From: Flavobacteriaceae bacterium UBA1682
GTDB lineage: Bacteria; Bacteroidota; Bacteroidia; Flavobacteriales; Flavobacteriaceae
Assembly (NCBI GenBank): GCA_002320285.1
Contig: DCKE01000029.1
Location: forward strand, 28,514 to 92,513
DNA: 64,000 bases
Direction of reading: 5' to 3'
Below are positions 52,170 through 61,463 of this stretch, in pieces. Within the stretch, counting starts at the first letter, position 1; every line of letters starts with the position of its first letter. A program made the position numbers and the translations under genes. The notes under the pieces are model-generated. The model saw only the letters and a program-made list of their open reading frames with translations, searched no databases and had not been told where the DNA came from.

Positions 52170-52703
52170 TTATATTTTATTGATAATAAAATCGATTCGA
52201 TCGTTGACCGTAACTCGGGGCACCTCGATCAATTGGTAACCATAACTTTCATAAGTCGAAACCAAATGATGGTGAATTAATTGAGCTTGTTCGAAATTTT
52301 CATAACGAGCCTCGTCGCTTTCGTAGATGCTTTCCCATGGGGGAAGTAAGAAAATTCGATTATAGGTGTGTTTCTTGCAAGCGAGGTCAAAGTCCGTTGG
52401 ATAACTGTCGCCAATATAATGCATATAGGCTAATACATCAGGTATACCGCGGTCGATGAAAACAATTTCTTCGGGTTCTTTGGAAGCATTTTCAAATTGT
52501 TTGACTCTCCCGTTAAGTAACATTTGGCTAAATAAAAGTGGGTCAGTTAAAAACAATTGTTCGATTCCTTGCTGTTGTGCTTCAAGGGTTACTTCTCTCG
52601 AAATTTCCGGATAACAGATGTATCCTTTCTCAGCTAAACCATTTATTAATGTTGTTTTACCTGATCCTGGACCTCCTATAATTAATACGATTTCTTTGCT
52701 CAC
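52170..52703 (-). CDS. P-loop NTPase/kinase-like protein (AAA_28)
   Basis: 177 residues. Walker A GGPGSGKTTLINGL near the N-terminus, EISREVTLEAQQQG, VFIDRGIPDVLAYM (Walker B-like) and a LID-like arginine region, as in NadR-type and deoxynucleoside-kinase-like proteins grouped as AAA_28. Substrate unknown. The start is GTG at 52703: a TTG at 52724 is part of the -7 box TAAATTTG (52722-52729 on the minus strand) and cannot be the start of the usual transcript. Confidence 0.82.
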   Translation of the reverse strand: MSKEIVLIIGGPGSGKTTLINGLAEKGYICYPEISREVTLEAQQQGIEQLFLTDPLLFSQMLLNGRVKQFENASKEPEEIVFIDRGIPDVLAYMHYIGDSYPTDFDLACKKHTYNRIFLLPPWESIYESDEARYENFEQAQLIHHHLVSTYESYGYQLIEVPRVTVNDRIDFIINKI

Positions 52704-52721
52704 GTTTTTGAAAATAAGGTG

Positions 52722-52729
52722 CAAATTTA
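52722..52729 (-). promoter_or_regulatory. -7 box of the P-loop protein gene
   Basis: TAAATTTG on the minus strand, 19 bases before the GTG start. Back to back with the DUF493 gene promoter (52809). Confidence 0.5.
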
Positions 52730-52808
52730 CAACAAATACTTTAGCCGTTAAAATTGTTTTTCAATTAGTGATTTTTTATTTCTTTTTATATCTTTGATTA
52801 TATATACG

Positions 52809-52816
52809 TATATTTG
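52809..52816 (+). promoter_or_regulatory. -7 box of the DUF493-DUF4290-murA group
   Basis: TATATTTG matches TAnnTTTG. It overlaps a TTG that would otherwise be a possible start, so the ATG at 52832 (or 52823) is the better start. Confidence 0.5.
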
Positions 52817-52831
52817 CCTAATATGTTTACT

Positions 52832-53116
52832 ATGGATAATAATACAGAAGAGTTCTACAAAAGACTACAAGATGAATTGGATAAAGATACCAGTTGGCCT
52901 TCAGAGTACTTGTTTAAATTTATTGTACCATCAAGTTTAGAGAGTGTTGCGATTATTGAAGCATCTTTTGATGGTCAAGATGCCGTAATACTTACCAAAG
53001 AATCTAGTACTGGTAAATTTACCAGTGTATCCATACGTGTGGTGATGACTAGCCCGCAACATGTGGTGGATAAATATGTTGAATTCTCTTCTATTGAAGG
53101 AATTCTTTCCTTGTAA
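52832..53116 (+). CDS. DUF493 family protein
   Basis: 94 residues. The start MDNNTEEFYKRLQDELDKD and the strand WPSEYLFKFIVPSS match DUF493 (YbeD-like, ferredoxin-like fold, possible allosteric ACT-like role). It is conserved near murA in Bacteroidetes. An ATG three codons upstream (52823) is an alternative start but leaves almost no leader. Confidence 0.82.
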   Translation: MDNNTEEFYKRLQDELDKDTSWPSEYLFKFIVPSSLESVAIIEASFDGQDAVILTKESSTGKFTSVSIRVVMTSPQHVVDKYVEFSSIEGILSL

Positions 53117-53231
53117 AATCTTAACATTATATAGATTTCTTGAGCGGTTACATCGAAGGGAGTATAGCTACTTTCGACACAACTTTTCTTTACATAAAAT
53201 CTATTAATATTTTCTTATAAATAATTTTAGA

Positions 53232-53930
53232 ATGAAATTTAACTCTCAAGCTGCAGTTGCCGAATTGGAATACAATGCAGAAAGAAATCACCTGTTGATC
53301 CCTGAATATGGACGTCATTTGCAAAAATTAATTGACCATGTGGTCAAAATTGAAAGCAAAGAAGAACGCAATAAAGCAGCGAATTATGTGATTGGTATTA
53401 TGGGAAACCTGAATCCTCATTTACGTGATGTACCTGATTTTCAACACAAGCTTTGGGATCAGCTTTTTATGATGTCTGATTTTCGTTTAGACGTTGACTC
53501 ACCCTATCCAATAGCGAGTAGAGAAACGGTTACGATTAAACCAGATCATTTAGAATATCCCCAAAATTTCCCAAAATATCGTTTTTATGGCAATAACATC
53601 AAATACATGATTGATGAGGCTAATAAATGGGACGATGGTGAGATGAAGGATGCTTTGATTATGGTGATTGCCAATCACATGAAAAAAAGTTATTTGAGCT
53701 GGAACAAGGATACGGTGAAGGATGAAGTGATATTTGAACATTTGTATGAGTTATCCAAGGGGAAAATCAACTTGTTGAAATCGGAAGAAGAGTTATCGAC
53801 AACTTCTGATTTAATTCGTGTCAATAAAAAACAATCCAACAAAACGGTTCATACAAATCCGGCTAAGCCTAAAGCAAAATTTGTTAAAACAAACAACAAC
53901 AATCCAGTAAATAAAGCGAAAAAAGCTTAA
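53232..53930 (+). CDS. DUF4290 domain protein
   Basis: 232 residues. Opening AVAELEYNAERNHLLIPEYGRHLQKL and GIMGNLNPHLRDVPDFQHKLWDQLFMM are distinctive of DUF4290, a helical Bacteroidetes family of unknown role. The C-terminal 40 residues are Lys/Asn-rich (PKAKFVKTNNNN). It lies ten bases upstream of murA, so it is probably co-translated and could act in envelope synthesis. Confidence 0.85.
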   Translation: MKFNSQAAVAELEYNAERNHLLIPEYGRHLQKLIDHVVKIESKEERNKAANYVIGIMGNLNPHLRDVPDFQHKLWDQLFMMSDFRLDVDSPYPIASRETVTIKPDHLEYPQNFPKYRFYGNNIKYMIDEANKWDDGEMKDALIMVIANHMKKSYLSWNKDTVKDEVIFEHLYELSKGKINLLKSEEELSTTSDLIRVNKKQSNKTVHTNPAKPKAKFVKTNNNNPVNKAKKA

Positions 53931-53940
53931 AACCCATTGC

Positions 53941-55248
53941 ATGAGTACATTTGAAATTGAAGGAGGAATTTCTCTTCATGGAGAGGTAATACCTCAAGGA
54001 GCTAAAAATGAAGCATTACAAATTTTATGTGCCGTATTATTAACACCTGAAAAAGTAATCATATCCAATATACCGGATATTATTGATATCAATAAACTGA
54101 TCAGTTTACTGAAGAAATTAGGTGTAAAAATCGAGAAACTGTCTCCTAATAAAATGTCGTTTCAAGCGGATGATTTAAAACTCGAATATTTAGAATCGGA
54201 AGATTTTAAAGAAGAAGGTAAATCATTGCGAGGTTCCATTATGTTGGTAGGTCCGTTATTGGCGCGTTTTGGTAAGGGATTTATTCCAAAACCGGGAGGT
54301 GATAAAATCGGTCGACGCAGATTGGATACGCATTTTGAAGGTTTTATAAGTTTAGGAGCGCGTTTTAGATATAATAAAGAAGAACATTTTTACGGTGTAG
54401 AGGCAGATGAACTTATCGGGACCTATATGTTATTGGATGAAGCTTCTGTAACGGGAACCGCAAATATATTGATGGCTGCAGTGATGGCTACAGGAAAAAC
54501 AACAATTTACAATGCGGCTTGTGAACCCTATATTCAACAATTATGTAAAATGTTGATTAGTATGGGAGCTAAAATATCAGGTGTAGGTTCTAATCTTTTG
54601 GAGATTGAAGGTGTTCGATCGCTTAACGGGTGTGAACATGCTATATTGCCAGATATGATTGAAATCGGTTCTTGGATTGGTTTAGCGGCGATGACCAAAA
54701 GTGAAATCACAATAAAAAATGTCGGTTGGGATTATTTAGGTGTGATTCCGTCTGCATTTCGAAAACTGGGTATAACTTTGGAACGAAGAGGAGATGATAT
54801 CTATATTCCTGCGCACAAAGACGGTTATGAAATTCAGAATTTTATAGATGGATCGATATTGACGGTTTCTGATGCGCCTTGGCCAGGATTGACGCCAGAT
54901 TTGTTGAGTGTTATTTTAGTAGTGGCTACTCAAGCAAGAGGAGAGATTTTATTGCATCAAAAAATGTTTGAGAGCAGGTTGTTCTTTGTTGATAAGTTAA
55001 TTGATATGGGAGCTAAGATCATTTTGTGTGATCCGCATAGAGCTGTTATTATAGGGCACGATTTTAAATCGCAATTAAAAGCGACAAAAATGTCATCACC
55101 AGATATCCGTGCAGGTATTTCTCTGTTGATTGCAGCGCTATCTGCAAAGGGAACCAGTATAATTCAGAATATAGACCAAATTGATCGCGGATACGAACGT
55201 ATCGACGAGAGATTAAGAGCTTTAGGAGCTCGAATTGAACGGGTGTAG
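53941..55248 (+). CDS. murA: UDP-N-acetylglucosamine 1-carboxyvinyltransferase MurA with Asp at the fosfomycin site
   Basis: 435 residues, the EPSP-synthase-type fold that adds enolpyruvate to UDP-GlcNAc. GGISLHGEVIPQGAKNEALQILCAVLL at the N-terminus and the DLLSVILV region are typical. The catalytic loop reads KPGGDKIGRRRLD, with Asp121 where E. coli has Cys115, the residue alkylated by fosfomycin. Asp at this position is known from mycobacterial and chlamydial enzymes and is active but fosfomycin-insensitive. Follows DUF4290. Confidence 0.96.
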   Translation: MSTFEIEGGISLHGEVIPQGAKNEALQILCAVLLTPEKVIISNIPDIIDINKLISLLKKLGVKIEKLSPNKMSFQADDLKLEYLESEDFKEEGKSLRGSIMLVGPLLARFGKGFIPKPGGDKIGRRRLDTHFEGFISLGARFRYNKEEHFYGVEADELIGTYMLLDEASVTGTANILMAAVMATGKTTIYNAACEPYIQQLCKMLISMGAKISGVGSNLLEIEGVRSLNGCEHAILPDMIEIGSWIGLAAMTKSEITIKNVGWDYLGVIPSAFRKLGITLERRGDDIYIPAHKDGYEIQNFIDGSILTVSDAPWPGLTPDLLSVILVVATQARGEILLHQKMFESRLFFVDKLIDMGAKIILCDPHRAVIIGHDFKSQLKATKMSSPDIRAGISLLIAALSAKGTSIIQNIDQIDRGYERIDERLRALGARIERV

Positions 55249-55270
55249 TTTTCGAGAAAAAATATAAATA

Positions 55271-55301
55271 AAAAAAGGCTATCTATAAGATAGCCTTTTT
55301 T
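55271..55301. terminator. Bidirectional terminator
   Basis: Stem AGGCTATCT (55276-55284) with AGATAGCCT (55288-55296), flanked by A-run and T-run, between murA and the convergent barrel array. Confidence 0.92.
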
Positions 55302-55344
55302 GTTTGTAGTGTACATTAATCCACAACTCAAAATTTTATTTGAC

Positions 55345-55980
55345 TTAGAATTTATAGCCTGTCGAGAGCTGGAAAACGCTATTATACGCTTTAGCGTCAG
55401 AGGTCTTTAGTGCACCATCTTTATAGATATCGGTTAAACCCAAATTGTAGCGAGCTCCGAAAAATAAACCGTGTGTATTGACTTCTAATCCAAAGTTTAG
55501 TCCGTAATCCAGTTTGTTTAATAGGTCGTTGAGTTTGTCATTATCAATGATAACTTGAGACTGAAAGTAAGTAGAAGTATCTAATTTAAGCTTGGATTGT
55601 ACCAAAAATCCAATTTGTGGACCGGCTGTTATACTTAAGTTTTTTATAGGATAGTACTTAAACATTACAGGTATCTGGATATAGTCTAATTTGAGTACGC
55701 CAGTTCCTGAAAAATGGAACCCCATGTTTTTTGGCACATCTTCTTTGGTTCCCTGACTGGAATAAAGTAATTCTGGTTGTATTGAAATTTTATCATTTAA
55801 AAAAGCTTCGATAAATACACCGCCGTGAAAACCGACTTTGCTTTTGGTATCGGTTCCGTCTTCTTTTATGTTAGCGACATTTAATCCCAATTTGAAACCG
55901 GACTTCATATCTTGCGCAAAGGCACTTTGCTGAATTAATCCCGTTGTAAGTAAAATTATAGTAAGAGTAATTTTTTTCAT
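55345..55980 (-). CDS. Outer-membrane beta-barrel protein (array member 4, PorT-like)
   Basis: 211 residues with a signal peptide. Shared frame with its neighbours: FKLGLNVANI, KVGFHGGVFIEAFLNDKISIQPELLYSSQG, YIQIPVMFKYYPIKNLSITAGPQIGFLV, DYGLNFGLEV, ending LSTGYKF, the C-terminal aromatic signal of OM barrels. The longest divergent stretches lie between the SSQG and YIQIP blocks and after GPQIGFLV. Function unknown. The most divergent of the four tandem copies. Confidence 0.85.
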   Translation of the reverse strand: MKKITLTIILLTTGLIQQSAFAQDMKSGFKLGLNVANIKEDGTDTKSKVGFHGGVFIEAFLNDKISIQPELLYSSQGTKEDVPKNMGFHFSGTGVLKLDYIQIPVMFKYYPIKNLSITAGPQIGFLVQSKLKLDTSTYFQSQVIIDNDKLNDLLNKLDYGLNFGLEVNTHGLFFGARYNLGLTDIYKDGALKTSDAKAYNSVFQLSTGYKF

Positions 55981-56043
55981 TTAAGAATTGTAAAAGTTAT
56001 TTTTTTAGTCATGTGTTCTTTTTAGCTTCAGGTAAGGCTTTCA

Positions 56044-56697
56044 TTAAAACTTATAACCTAAGGAAATTTGGATAACTTGGTTTTTGTAGTCATTTGCTCT
56101 TGCATTACTTTCTTTGGGAACTTTTGTGATGCCTAAATTGTAACGGGCATCTATAAACATGCCAACTATAAATTCATATCCTAGACCGAAATTAAGCCCA
56201 AAATCGATAGGGTTTAGCTGACTTTTTACATCTGTAGTACTTGCCGTATAAATTTCCAGCTGATCGCTAAAATGGGGATTGGTAGTTGTACCGACATAGT
56301 CCATTTCAGCTTTGACTAAAAAACCAACTTGCGGACCAGCTTGAATACTAAGACCTTCTAACACGTAGTATTTGGCCATAATAGGTATGTTGATATAGCT
56401 TAATTTGAGTTTTGAATCGCCTGTTCCAGACAACGTGATCCCAAAAGCAGTTGTGCTCGCGCTGGAGGATGATTCGGAACCTTGGACTGAATAAAGCAAC
56501 TCCGGCTGTATGGAGAATTTTTCATTGATATAAATTTCAGCTAATCCACCAAGGTGAAAACCGGTATGCAGATTACCTTCGGTAAGTTTAGCAAAGTTCG
56601 CTCCAGCTTTAAAGCCTATTTTAACATCTGGAGTTTGTGCGTAGATAGCACCACTAAATAGCGTACAGGCCAATAGTGTAAAAGTAATTTTCTTCAT
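56044..56697 (-). CDS. Outer-membrane beta-barrel protein (array member 3)
   Basis: 217 residues. Signal peptide ending IYAQ, then VKIGFKAGANFAKL, FHLGGLAEIYINEKFSIQPELLYSVQG, YINIPIMAKYYVLEGLSIQAGPQVGFLVKAEM, DFGLNFGLGYEFI, and C-terminal ISLGYKF. The two loops between these blocks differ in length and sequence from the other copies. Likely eight-stranded barrel in the outer membrane. Confidence 0.87.
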   Translation of the reverse strand: MKKITFTLLACTLFSGAIYAQTPDVKIGFKAGANFAKLTEGNLHTGFHLGGLAEIYINEKFSIQPELLYSVQGSESSSSASTTAFGITLSGTGDSKLKLSYINIPIMAKYYVLEGLSIQAGPQVGFLVKAEMDYVGTTTNPHFSDQLEIYTASTTDVKSQLNPIDFGLNFGLGYEFIVGMFIDARYNLGITKVPKESNARANDYKNQVIQISLGYKF

Positions 56698-56749
56698 GTT
56701 TTTACTGATAACTCAAGGTGGCTACATGGTCAGCCTCCTTGTGTTTTTG

Positions 56750-57412
56750 TTAGAATTTGTAACCTACAGAGAACTGAAAGACAGCGTTTTTAGATTTATC
56801 ATCATTTTTGTCTTCAGGGAGCTTGCTCAGCCCTAAATTGTATCTAGCGTCAACGAATATTCCCATTGGTAGTTCATAACCTACGCCAAAGTTTAATCCA
56901 AAATCAATGGGTTTTACGTCGTCTTTACTGTCTTCTGTTTCATTGTATTCTGCGGGTAGGGGTACGTTAATACCATTGATAGACGCAGTCGTTTTTAGTA
57001 CCGTTTCCGCTTTGACTAGAATGCCAATTTGTGGTCCTGCTTGAACAGAGAAACCTTCAGCTACATAATATTTGGCCATAATAGGTACATTAATGTAGTC
57101 TAGTGTCATCTTTAGATCGACCTTAGCATTGAGTTTATTGGCTGCCTCGATAATCTCCATTGTTTGGGTTTTTAGTTTCGCTCCTTGTGAGGAATACAGA
57201 AGTTCTGGTTGAATGGAGAATTTTTCATTAATAAAGATCTCTACTAATCCTCCAACATGAAATCCGGTTTTCATTTTAGTATCGGCTTCTCCTCCCGAAA
57301 AGTTGGAAAAGTTAACTCCGGCTTTCGCACCGATTTTAATATCTGGAGTTTGTGCATAAATCGCTGCACTAAATAGCGTGCATGCCATTAATGTAAAAGT
57401 AATTTTCTTCAT
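56750..57412 (-). CDS. Outer-membrane beta-barrel protein (array member 2)
   Basis: 220 residues. Same signal peptide and blocks as member 3 (IKIGAKAGVNFSNF, FHVGGLVEIFINEKFSIQPELLYSSQG, YINVPIMAKYYVAEGFSVQAGPQ, DFGLNFGVGYELPMG, ending FSVGYKF). The N-terminal signal is nearly identical to member 3, pointing to recent duplication. A weak hairpin follows the gene (56714-56741). Confidence 0.87.
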   Translation of the reverse strand: MKKITFTLMACTLFSAAIYAQTPDIKIGAKAGVNFSNFSGGEADTKMKTGFHVGGLVEIFINEKFSIQPELLYSSQGAKLKTQTMEIIEAANKLNAKVDLKMTLDYINVPIMAKYYVAEGFSVQAGPQIGILVKAETVLKTTASINGINVPLPAEYNETEDSKDDVKPIDFGLNFGVGYELPMGIFVDARYNLGLSKLPEDKNDDKSKNAVFQFSVGYKF

Positions 57413-57432
57413 GTGTTTTGTGATAATAAAAG

Positions 57433-57452
57433 AGGCTAGTTTTTTACTAGCC
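57433..57452 (-). terminator. Weak terminator between array members 1 and 2
   Basis: Stem GGCTAGT (57434-57440) with ACTAGCC (57446-57452), loop of five T; no long T-tail, so it is at best a partial terminator. Confidence 0.4.
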
Positions 57453-57471
57453 CCTTAATAGATTTTTATAA

Positions 57472-58089
57472 TTAGAATTTATATCCAACAGATACTTGAA
57501 TAACAGCGTTTTTATAATCCCCCAATTCTTTTTCTTTTGGAACTTTGGTTAAGCCAAGATTATATCTTGCTTCAGCGAATACGCCCATTGGAAGTTCGTA
57601 TCCAAGTCCAAAGTTTAATCCAAAGTCAATAGAATTCATTTGATCCTTGATGTCACCGCTAGCACTAATTCCACCTAAACCTGTGGCGCCCGCGTCAACA
57701 TCCATTTCTGCTTTCATTAAGAAACCAACTTGTGGACCAGCTTGAACGTTAAACCCTTCAGCTACATAATACTTTGCCATAATAGGTATATTGATATAGT
57801 CTAAATTGAGTTTCGATTTATAAGTCGCAGTCATCAATCCGGGAATACTAGTAGTAGAGGATTGTTTTGATCCCTGTGTTGAATAAAGAACCTCCGGTTG
57901 AACAGAAAATTTTTCACTGATAAAAATTTCAGCCAAACCACCAACGTGGAATCCTGTTTTCATATCACCATCTGTTAAATTGGCAAAGTTAACCCCTGCT
58001 TTTACACCGATTTTAACATCGGGAGTCTGAGCATATATAGCACTGCTAAAAGCGCTGAATGCCATCAAAGTGAAAATAGTTTTTTTCAT
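57472..58089 (-). CDS. Outer-membrane beta-barrel protein (array member 1)
   Basis: 205 residues. VKIGVKAGVNFANL, FHVGGLAEIFISEKFSVQPEVLYSTQG, YINIPIMAKYYVAEGFNVQAGPQVGFLMKAEM, DFGLNFGLGYELPMGVFAEARYNLGLT, ending VSVGYKF. The first gene of the tandem array, so its upstream region (58090-58467) may carry the main promoter. Confidence 0.87.
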   Translation of the reverse strand: MKKTIFTLMAFSAFSSAIYAQTPDVKIGVKAGVNFANLTDGDMKTGFHVGGLAEIFISEKFSVQPEVLYSTQGSKQSSTTSIPGLMTATYKSKLNLDYINIPIMAKYYVAEGFNVQAGPQVGFLMKAEMDVDAGATGLGGISASGDIKDQMNSIDFGLNFGLGYELPMGVFAEARYNLGLTKVPKEKELGDYKNAVIQVSVGYKF

Positions 58090-58467
58090 ATTTTGTTTTT
58101 TGAATTAGTTTCAAATCTAACTAAATTATAATTCAAAAAAAAACAAAATTTAATCATATTGATGTTTTTTCGGCTTTTTATTTGTTTTTATTTTACCAAA
58201 TAACTGAAATAATTGCACAATAATGCAAAAATAACCGTTTTCAATTACCGCAAGACCAGTATTGCAATCTCATTTTGTGAATAGGTGGCGGTATATGAGT
58301 ATTTTTAAGTATGCGGACGGTTTTTGTGTTATACAATATATTTGGCTGCCATCGTAGTTGTGTTGGCTCAATTCGCGGAAAAGAAGGCTGAGTGAGCGCG
58401 ACTTTAAAAAAACCATGCACAACCGGACAGACTTTCGGTTATGCGTTGCTAAGAGCTGATAACGAGC
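58090..58467. other. Intergenic region between DUF5686 gene and barrel array
   Basis: 378 bases with no plausible gene. AT-rich near 58120-58220; a weak AACCG/CGGTT hairpin near 58430. The barrel array promoter is expected here, but no clear -7 box was identified. Confidence 0.5.
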
Positions 58468-60957
58468 TTATTTTTGAATAAGATCAAGGAATTTTATACC
58501 GATAACTACGCCCTGATCTTGGAAACCACCTTGATACGAACGGAAATAATCGATTCTAAAGAGTCTGAATTTTCCAAAACCGAAATTGTTTAATCCGATG
58601 CTGATTTCGTGATAGGGTTTTTGATCGGGTATATACAGCTGATGCGAACCGACCACTATCGAATATTTTAATTGATTGAGCAACGGGATTTTATTCAGTA
58701 TATAACCTTTAAAATCGTGTTCAATATGCGCTTGAAAATAAGAGGTATTGGTGCTGTTGTTATAATACGGTAGTAAGTTGAATTGGTTGTCGTAAATCGT
58801 ATTGGAACCGACAAAACTCTGATTGGCATTGAAGTGTTTGTAGTCCATAAAAGCGACTTCATTACCATCAAAAAACTTTCCGGCATCCAAACCAATATTC
58901 AATCGACCGAAATTAGATAAGGATCTGCTGTATTTGGTTGAAGCCGATAAGAAGTCGAAATCGTATTTGGATAAACTCGAAGAAAATCCCTTTTCATAGT
59001 TTAAAGACAGTACCGGGTAATCGGAACTCGGAATGTAGATGCGCTTGTTGGGATAGCTGACAATTTTTTTGTCAAAGACGATATCCATACCGAGTTTTAC
59101 CTTGAGAATGTTGTTTTGTTCAAATCCAGGATCGATAAAATCGCTGCCATTCATCGGATTATTGGATTCGAAATATTTGTCTTTGATAAAAGGCGAATGC
59201 AACATCGCATTAAACAACGGTATACGATTGGCATACTCGATGGAAGTCGTTACCTTAAGTCCTGTGAAGGCATATTGTTCATATTCAAATTTGATAAAAT
59301 CCTTTTGGTAAAATCGCGCAAAATTCTCACCAAACCACGAAGATCCAATCGAGTTGATCAGATTTTTAATCGGAGCCTTGTCTTGCCCAAATTGCTCCAC
59401 GGTCATACCGCCAGAGAGGTTGAATTTATTAAAATTTACTTTGTTAAATAAATGCGATACATAGGCTGAGAAACGCGGTTTATTTTCAGCTATTCCATAA
59501 TTCAGTAAAATACCAGCTTCAGTTTTTTCGGTATCGCTAGCTTCTGTGATATAAGCGACCCCTGTAGTGACATTAAAGCCTTGTACGGCGTTAAAAGCAA
59601 AGGTGGACAATAGTCCTCGGTACGACCATTTGGTGCCTTTAAAAGAATTCTTGTGCTCGTAACCTTTAATCAGTTTTAAAAGCGTGAAGCGATTGCTCTG
59701 CTGATCGGTGGAGTCTAAATAGGCCTTAGTGCTTTTGGTTTCTAGCAGGCTCTCTTTATATTCATAATTGTATTTCTCATCCATCGTCAGTGGGATAGGA
59801 CGAATGGATTCCCAATAAGTATTGTCTCTTTTGTTCGAATCCTTATCAAATAGTATTAACTCTTGATTGAAGGTGTTTTTCGGAAAGGTATCTACTTCGT
59901 TATAATTGGAGTATACGTAGTTGAATTTACTTGAAAAGTCGAAAACTAAAATCTTACCTTTAAAAAAGAGAGATTGATTGTTTTTGCTCCAGCTGTTTGA
60001 CGTTTCATTGTATATAAAATTTTGTTGCAATTCAAAACTGTCTACCATCGGATAGTTGATACTACTACCGCTAATTTTTGCATCTACGGCATAAATGGCC
60101 CAACTGTTGTCGACGATATAGATATAACCATCAATAACGGGCTCACTAGTTCGTTTAGGTCTAGCGCTAATTTTATAAATGATGTGATCATTGGCATCTG
60201 TAAAACTGCCTTCCAAAACAAAGTTGTAATAACTCGGTGCTATGGGGGCCAGTGGTGATATTAAACGGATTAATGAATTGGCTTCACTTTTATAAAAATC
60301 AAAATTAACAGCAATACCGGAATTAAAAGAAAAACCCTTGTTGTTGCCGCTGACTTTAGATGCGATAATTTCTTCTTTCATTTTACTGGGCTTTTGCACA
60401 GAAATTTTAGAAACGGTTTCAGAAAGGTAAATCAGGTTGCGTTTTAAAGAGTCTGAAAATAATTGCGGGTCGATATCCTTTAATTTCTGACCCAAAAAAG
60501 TGTCTTTATTAGTGTCTAATCGAATATAACCTTTAGAATAAAAATCCAAAGTGTGCTGTTGCATTATATTCGCATTGAGTTCCCTGTTCTTGCTAGCCAT
60601 TTTAATGATGGCTACAGCGGGATCTATCGGTTTTTTGCTGCGAATCAAGAGATCGGGAATCTCGGTTTTCTCAGGAAGAAGTTGAATGTTTAGTTTTAAG
60701 ACCTCTTTACTGATTTTGATCTTGGACGATTTAGATTGATAACCCAATGCTTGAAAAACAATGGTGTAATTACCGTTTTTTTGCGTATTGAGTTCGTATT
60801 TCCCCTCTTCATTGGTAGAGGTACCTATGGTTGAATCTTCTATATAAACGGATACTTCTGCTAAAGGTGTACCGTCCTGAGAAGTGACTTTGCCCTTAAT
60901 CTGAGCGTTGGTTAAAACCGTGAAAAATAAGAGAAATAAGGGGAGTGTTTTTCTCAT
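58468..60957 (-). CDS. DUF5686 outer-membrane protein with carboxypeptidase-regulatory-like N-domain
   Basis: 829 residues. Signal peptide, then a CarboxypepD_reg-like beta-sandwich (about 18-92, KGKVTSQDGTPLAEVSVYIED ... GNYTIVFQALGYQS), the DUF5686 region and a long C-terminal beta-barrel with alternating strands ending FRIDYFRSYQGGF. This architecture resembles TonB-receptor-like proteins without a plug and may transport or anchor surface material; the role is not established. It sits between barrel paralogues and aroQ, eight bases after aroQ. Confidence 0.87.
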   Translation of the reverse strand: MRKTLPLFLLFFTVLTNAQIKGKVTSQDGTPLAEVSVYIEDSTIGTSTNEEGKYELNTQKNGNYTIVFQALGYQSKSSKIKISKEVLKLNIQLLPEKTEIPDLLIRSKKPIDPAVAIIKMASKNRELNANIMQQHTLDFYSKGYIRLDTNKDTFLGQKLKDIDPQLFSDSLKRNLIYLSETVSKISVQKPSKMKEEIIASKVSGNNKGFSFNSGIAVNFDFYKSEANSLIRLISPLAPIAPSYYNFVLEGSFTDANDHIIYKISARPKRTSEPVIDGYIYIVDNSWAIYAVDAKISGSSINYPMVDSFELQQNFIYNETSNSWSKNNQSLFFKGKILVFDFSSKFNYVYSNYNEVDTFPKNTFNQELILFDKDSNKRDNTYWESIRPIPLTMDEKYNYEYKESLLETKSTKAYLDSTDQQSNRFTLLKLIKGYEHKNSFKGTKWSYRGLLSTFAFNAVQGFNVTTGVAYITEASDTEKTEAGILLNYGIAENKPRFSAYVSHLFNKVNFNKFNLSGGMTVEQFGQDKAPIKNLINSIGSSWFGENFARFYQKDFIKFEYEQYAFTGLKVTTSIEYANRIPLFNAMLHSPFIKDKYFESNNPMNGSDFIDPGFEQNNILKVKLGMDIVFDKKIVSYPNKRIYIPSSDYPVLSLNYEKGFSSSLSKYDFDFLSASTKYSRSLSNFGRLNIGLDAGKFFDGNEVAFMDYKHFNANQSFVGSNTIYDNQFNLLPYYNNSTNTSYFQAHIEHDFKGYILNKIPLLNQLKYSIVVGSHQLYIPDQKPYHEISIGLNNFGFGKFRLFRIDYFRSYQGGFQDQGVVIGIKFLDLIQK

Positions 60958-60964
60958 AAATTCA

Positions 60965-61384
60965 TTAAGATGTTAAAAATGAAGAGACAGCTAATTCGTA
61001 GCCTTTGATGCCAAAGCCAACCACTATGCCTTTGCAGACCGGTGAAATAAATGAATGCTGTCTAAATGCTTCTCTGGCAAAGGTATTGGATATGTGTACT
61101 TCAATGACCGGAGAGCTTATCGCACGAATCGTATCCGCTAAAGCGATGGATGTATGTGTATACGCTCCGGCATTTAAAATGATACCATCGTATTCAAACC
61201 CAAACTGCTGCAGTTTATCGATTAACTCCCCTTCAATATTGCTTTGAAAATAGCTTAATTCGATCTGAGGAAAAGTGGCTTGTAAATGCTCAAAATAATT
61301 GTCAAAGCTAATTTGTCCATATATAGCAGGTTCTCTACTACCTAGCAAATTTAAATTAGGCCCATTCAGGATAAGTATTCTCAT
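60965..61384 (-). CDS. aroQ: Type II 3-dehydroquinate dehydratase
   Basis: 139 residues. Shikimate-pathway enzyme. NGPNLNLLGSREPAIYG with the catalytic Tyr, SNIEGELIDKLQQ, NAGAYTHTSIAL and EVHISNTFAREAFRQHSFIS are the class II signatures; active as a dodecamer in the family. It probably shares a transcript with the downstream DUF5686 gene. Confidence 0.96.
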   Translation of the reverse strand: MRILILNGPNLNLLGSREPAIYGQISFDNYFEHLQATFPQIELSYFQSNIEGELIDKLQQFGFEYDGIILNAGAYTHTSIALADTIRAISSPVIEVHISNTFAREAFRQHSFISPVCKGIVVGFGIKGYELAVSSFLTS

Positions 61385-61463
61385 ATTTTTTAAAGTAAAA
61401 TTAATTAAAAAATGTACCTAATTACTGATCGTCTGTAATTCGATAGGAAGCGAAGATGTGAAA

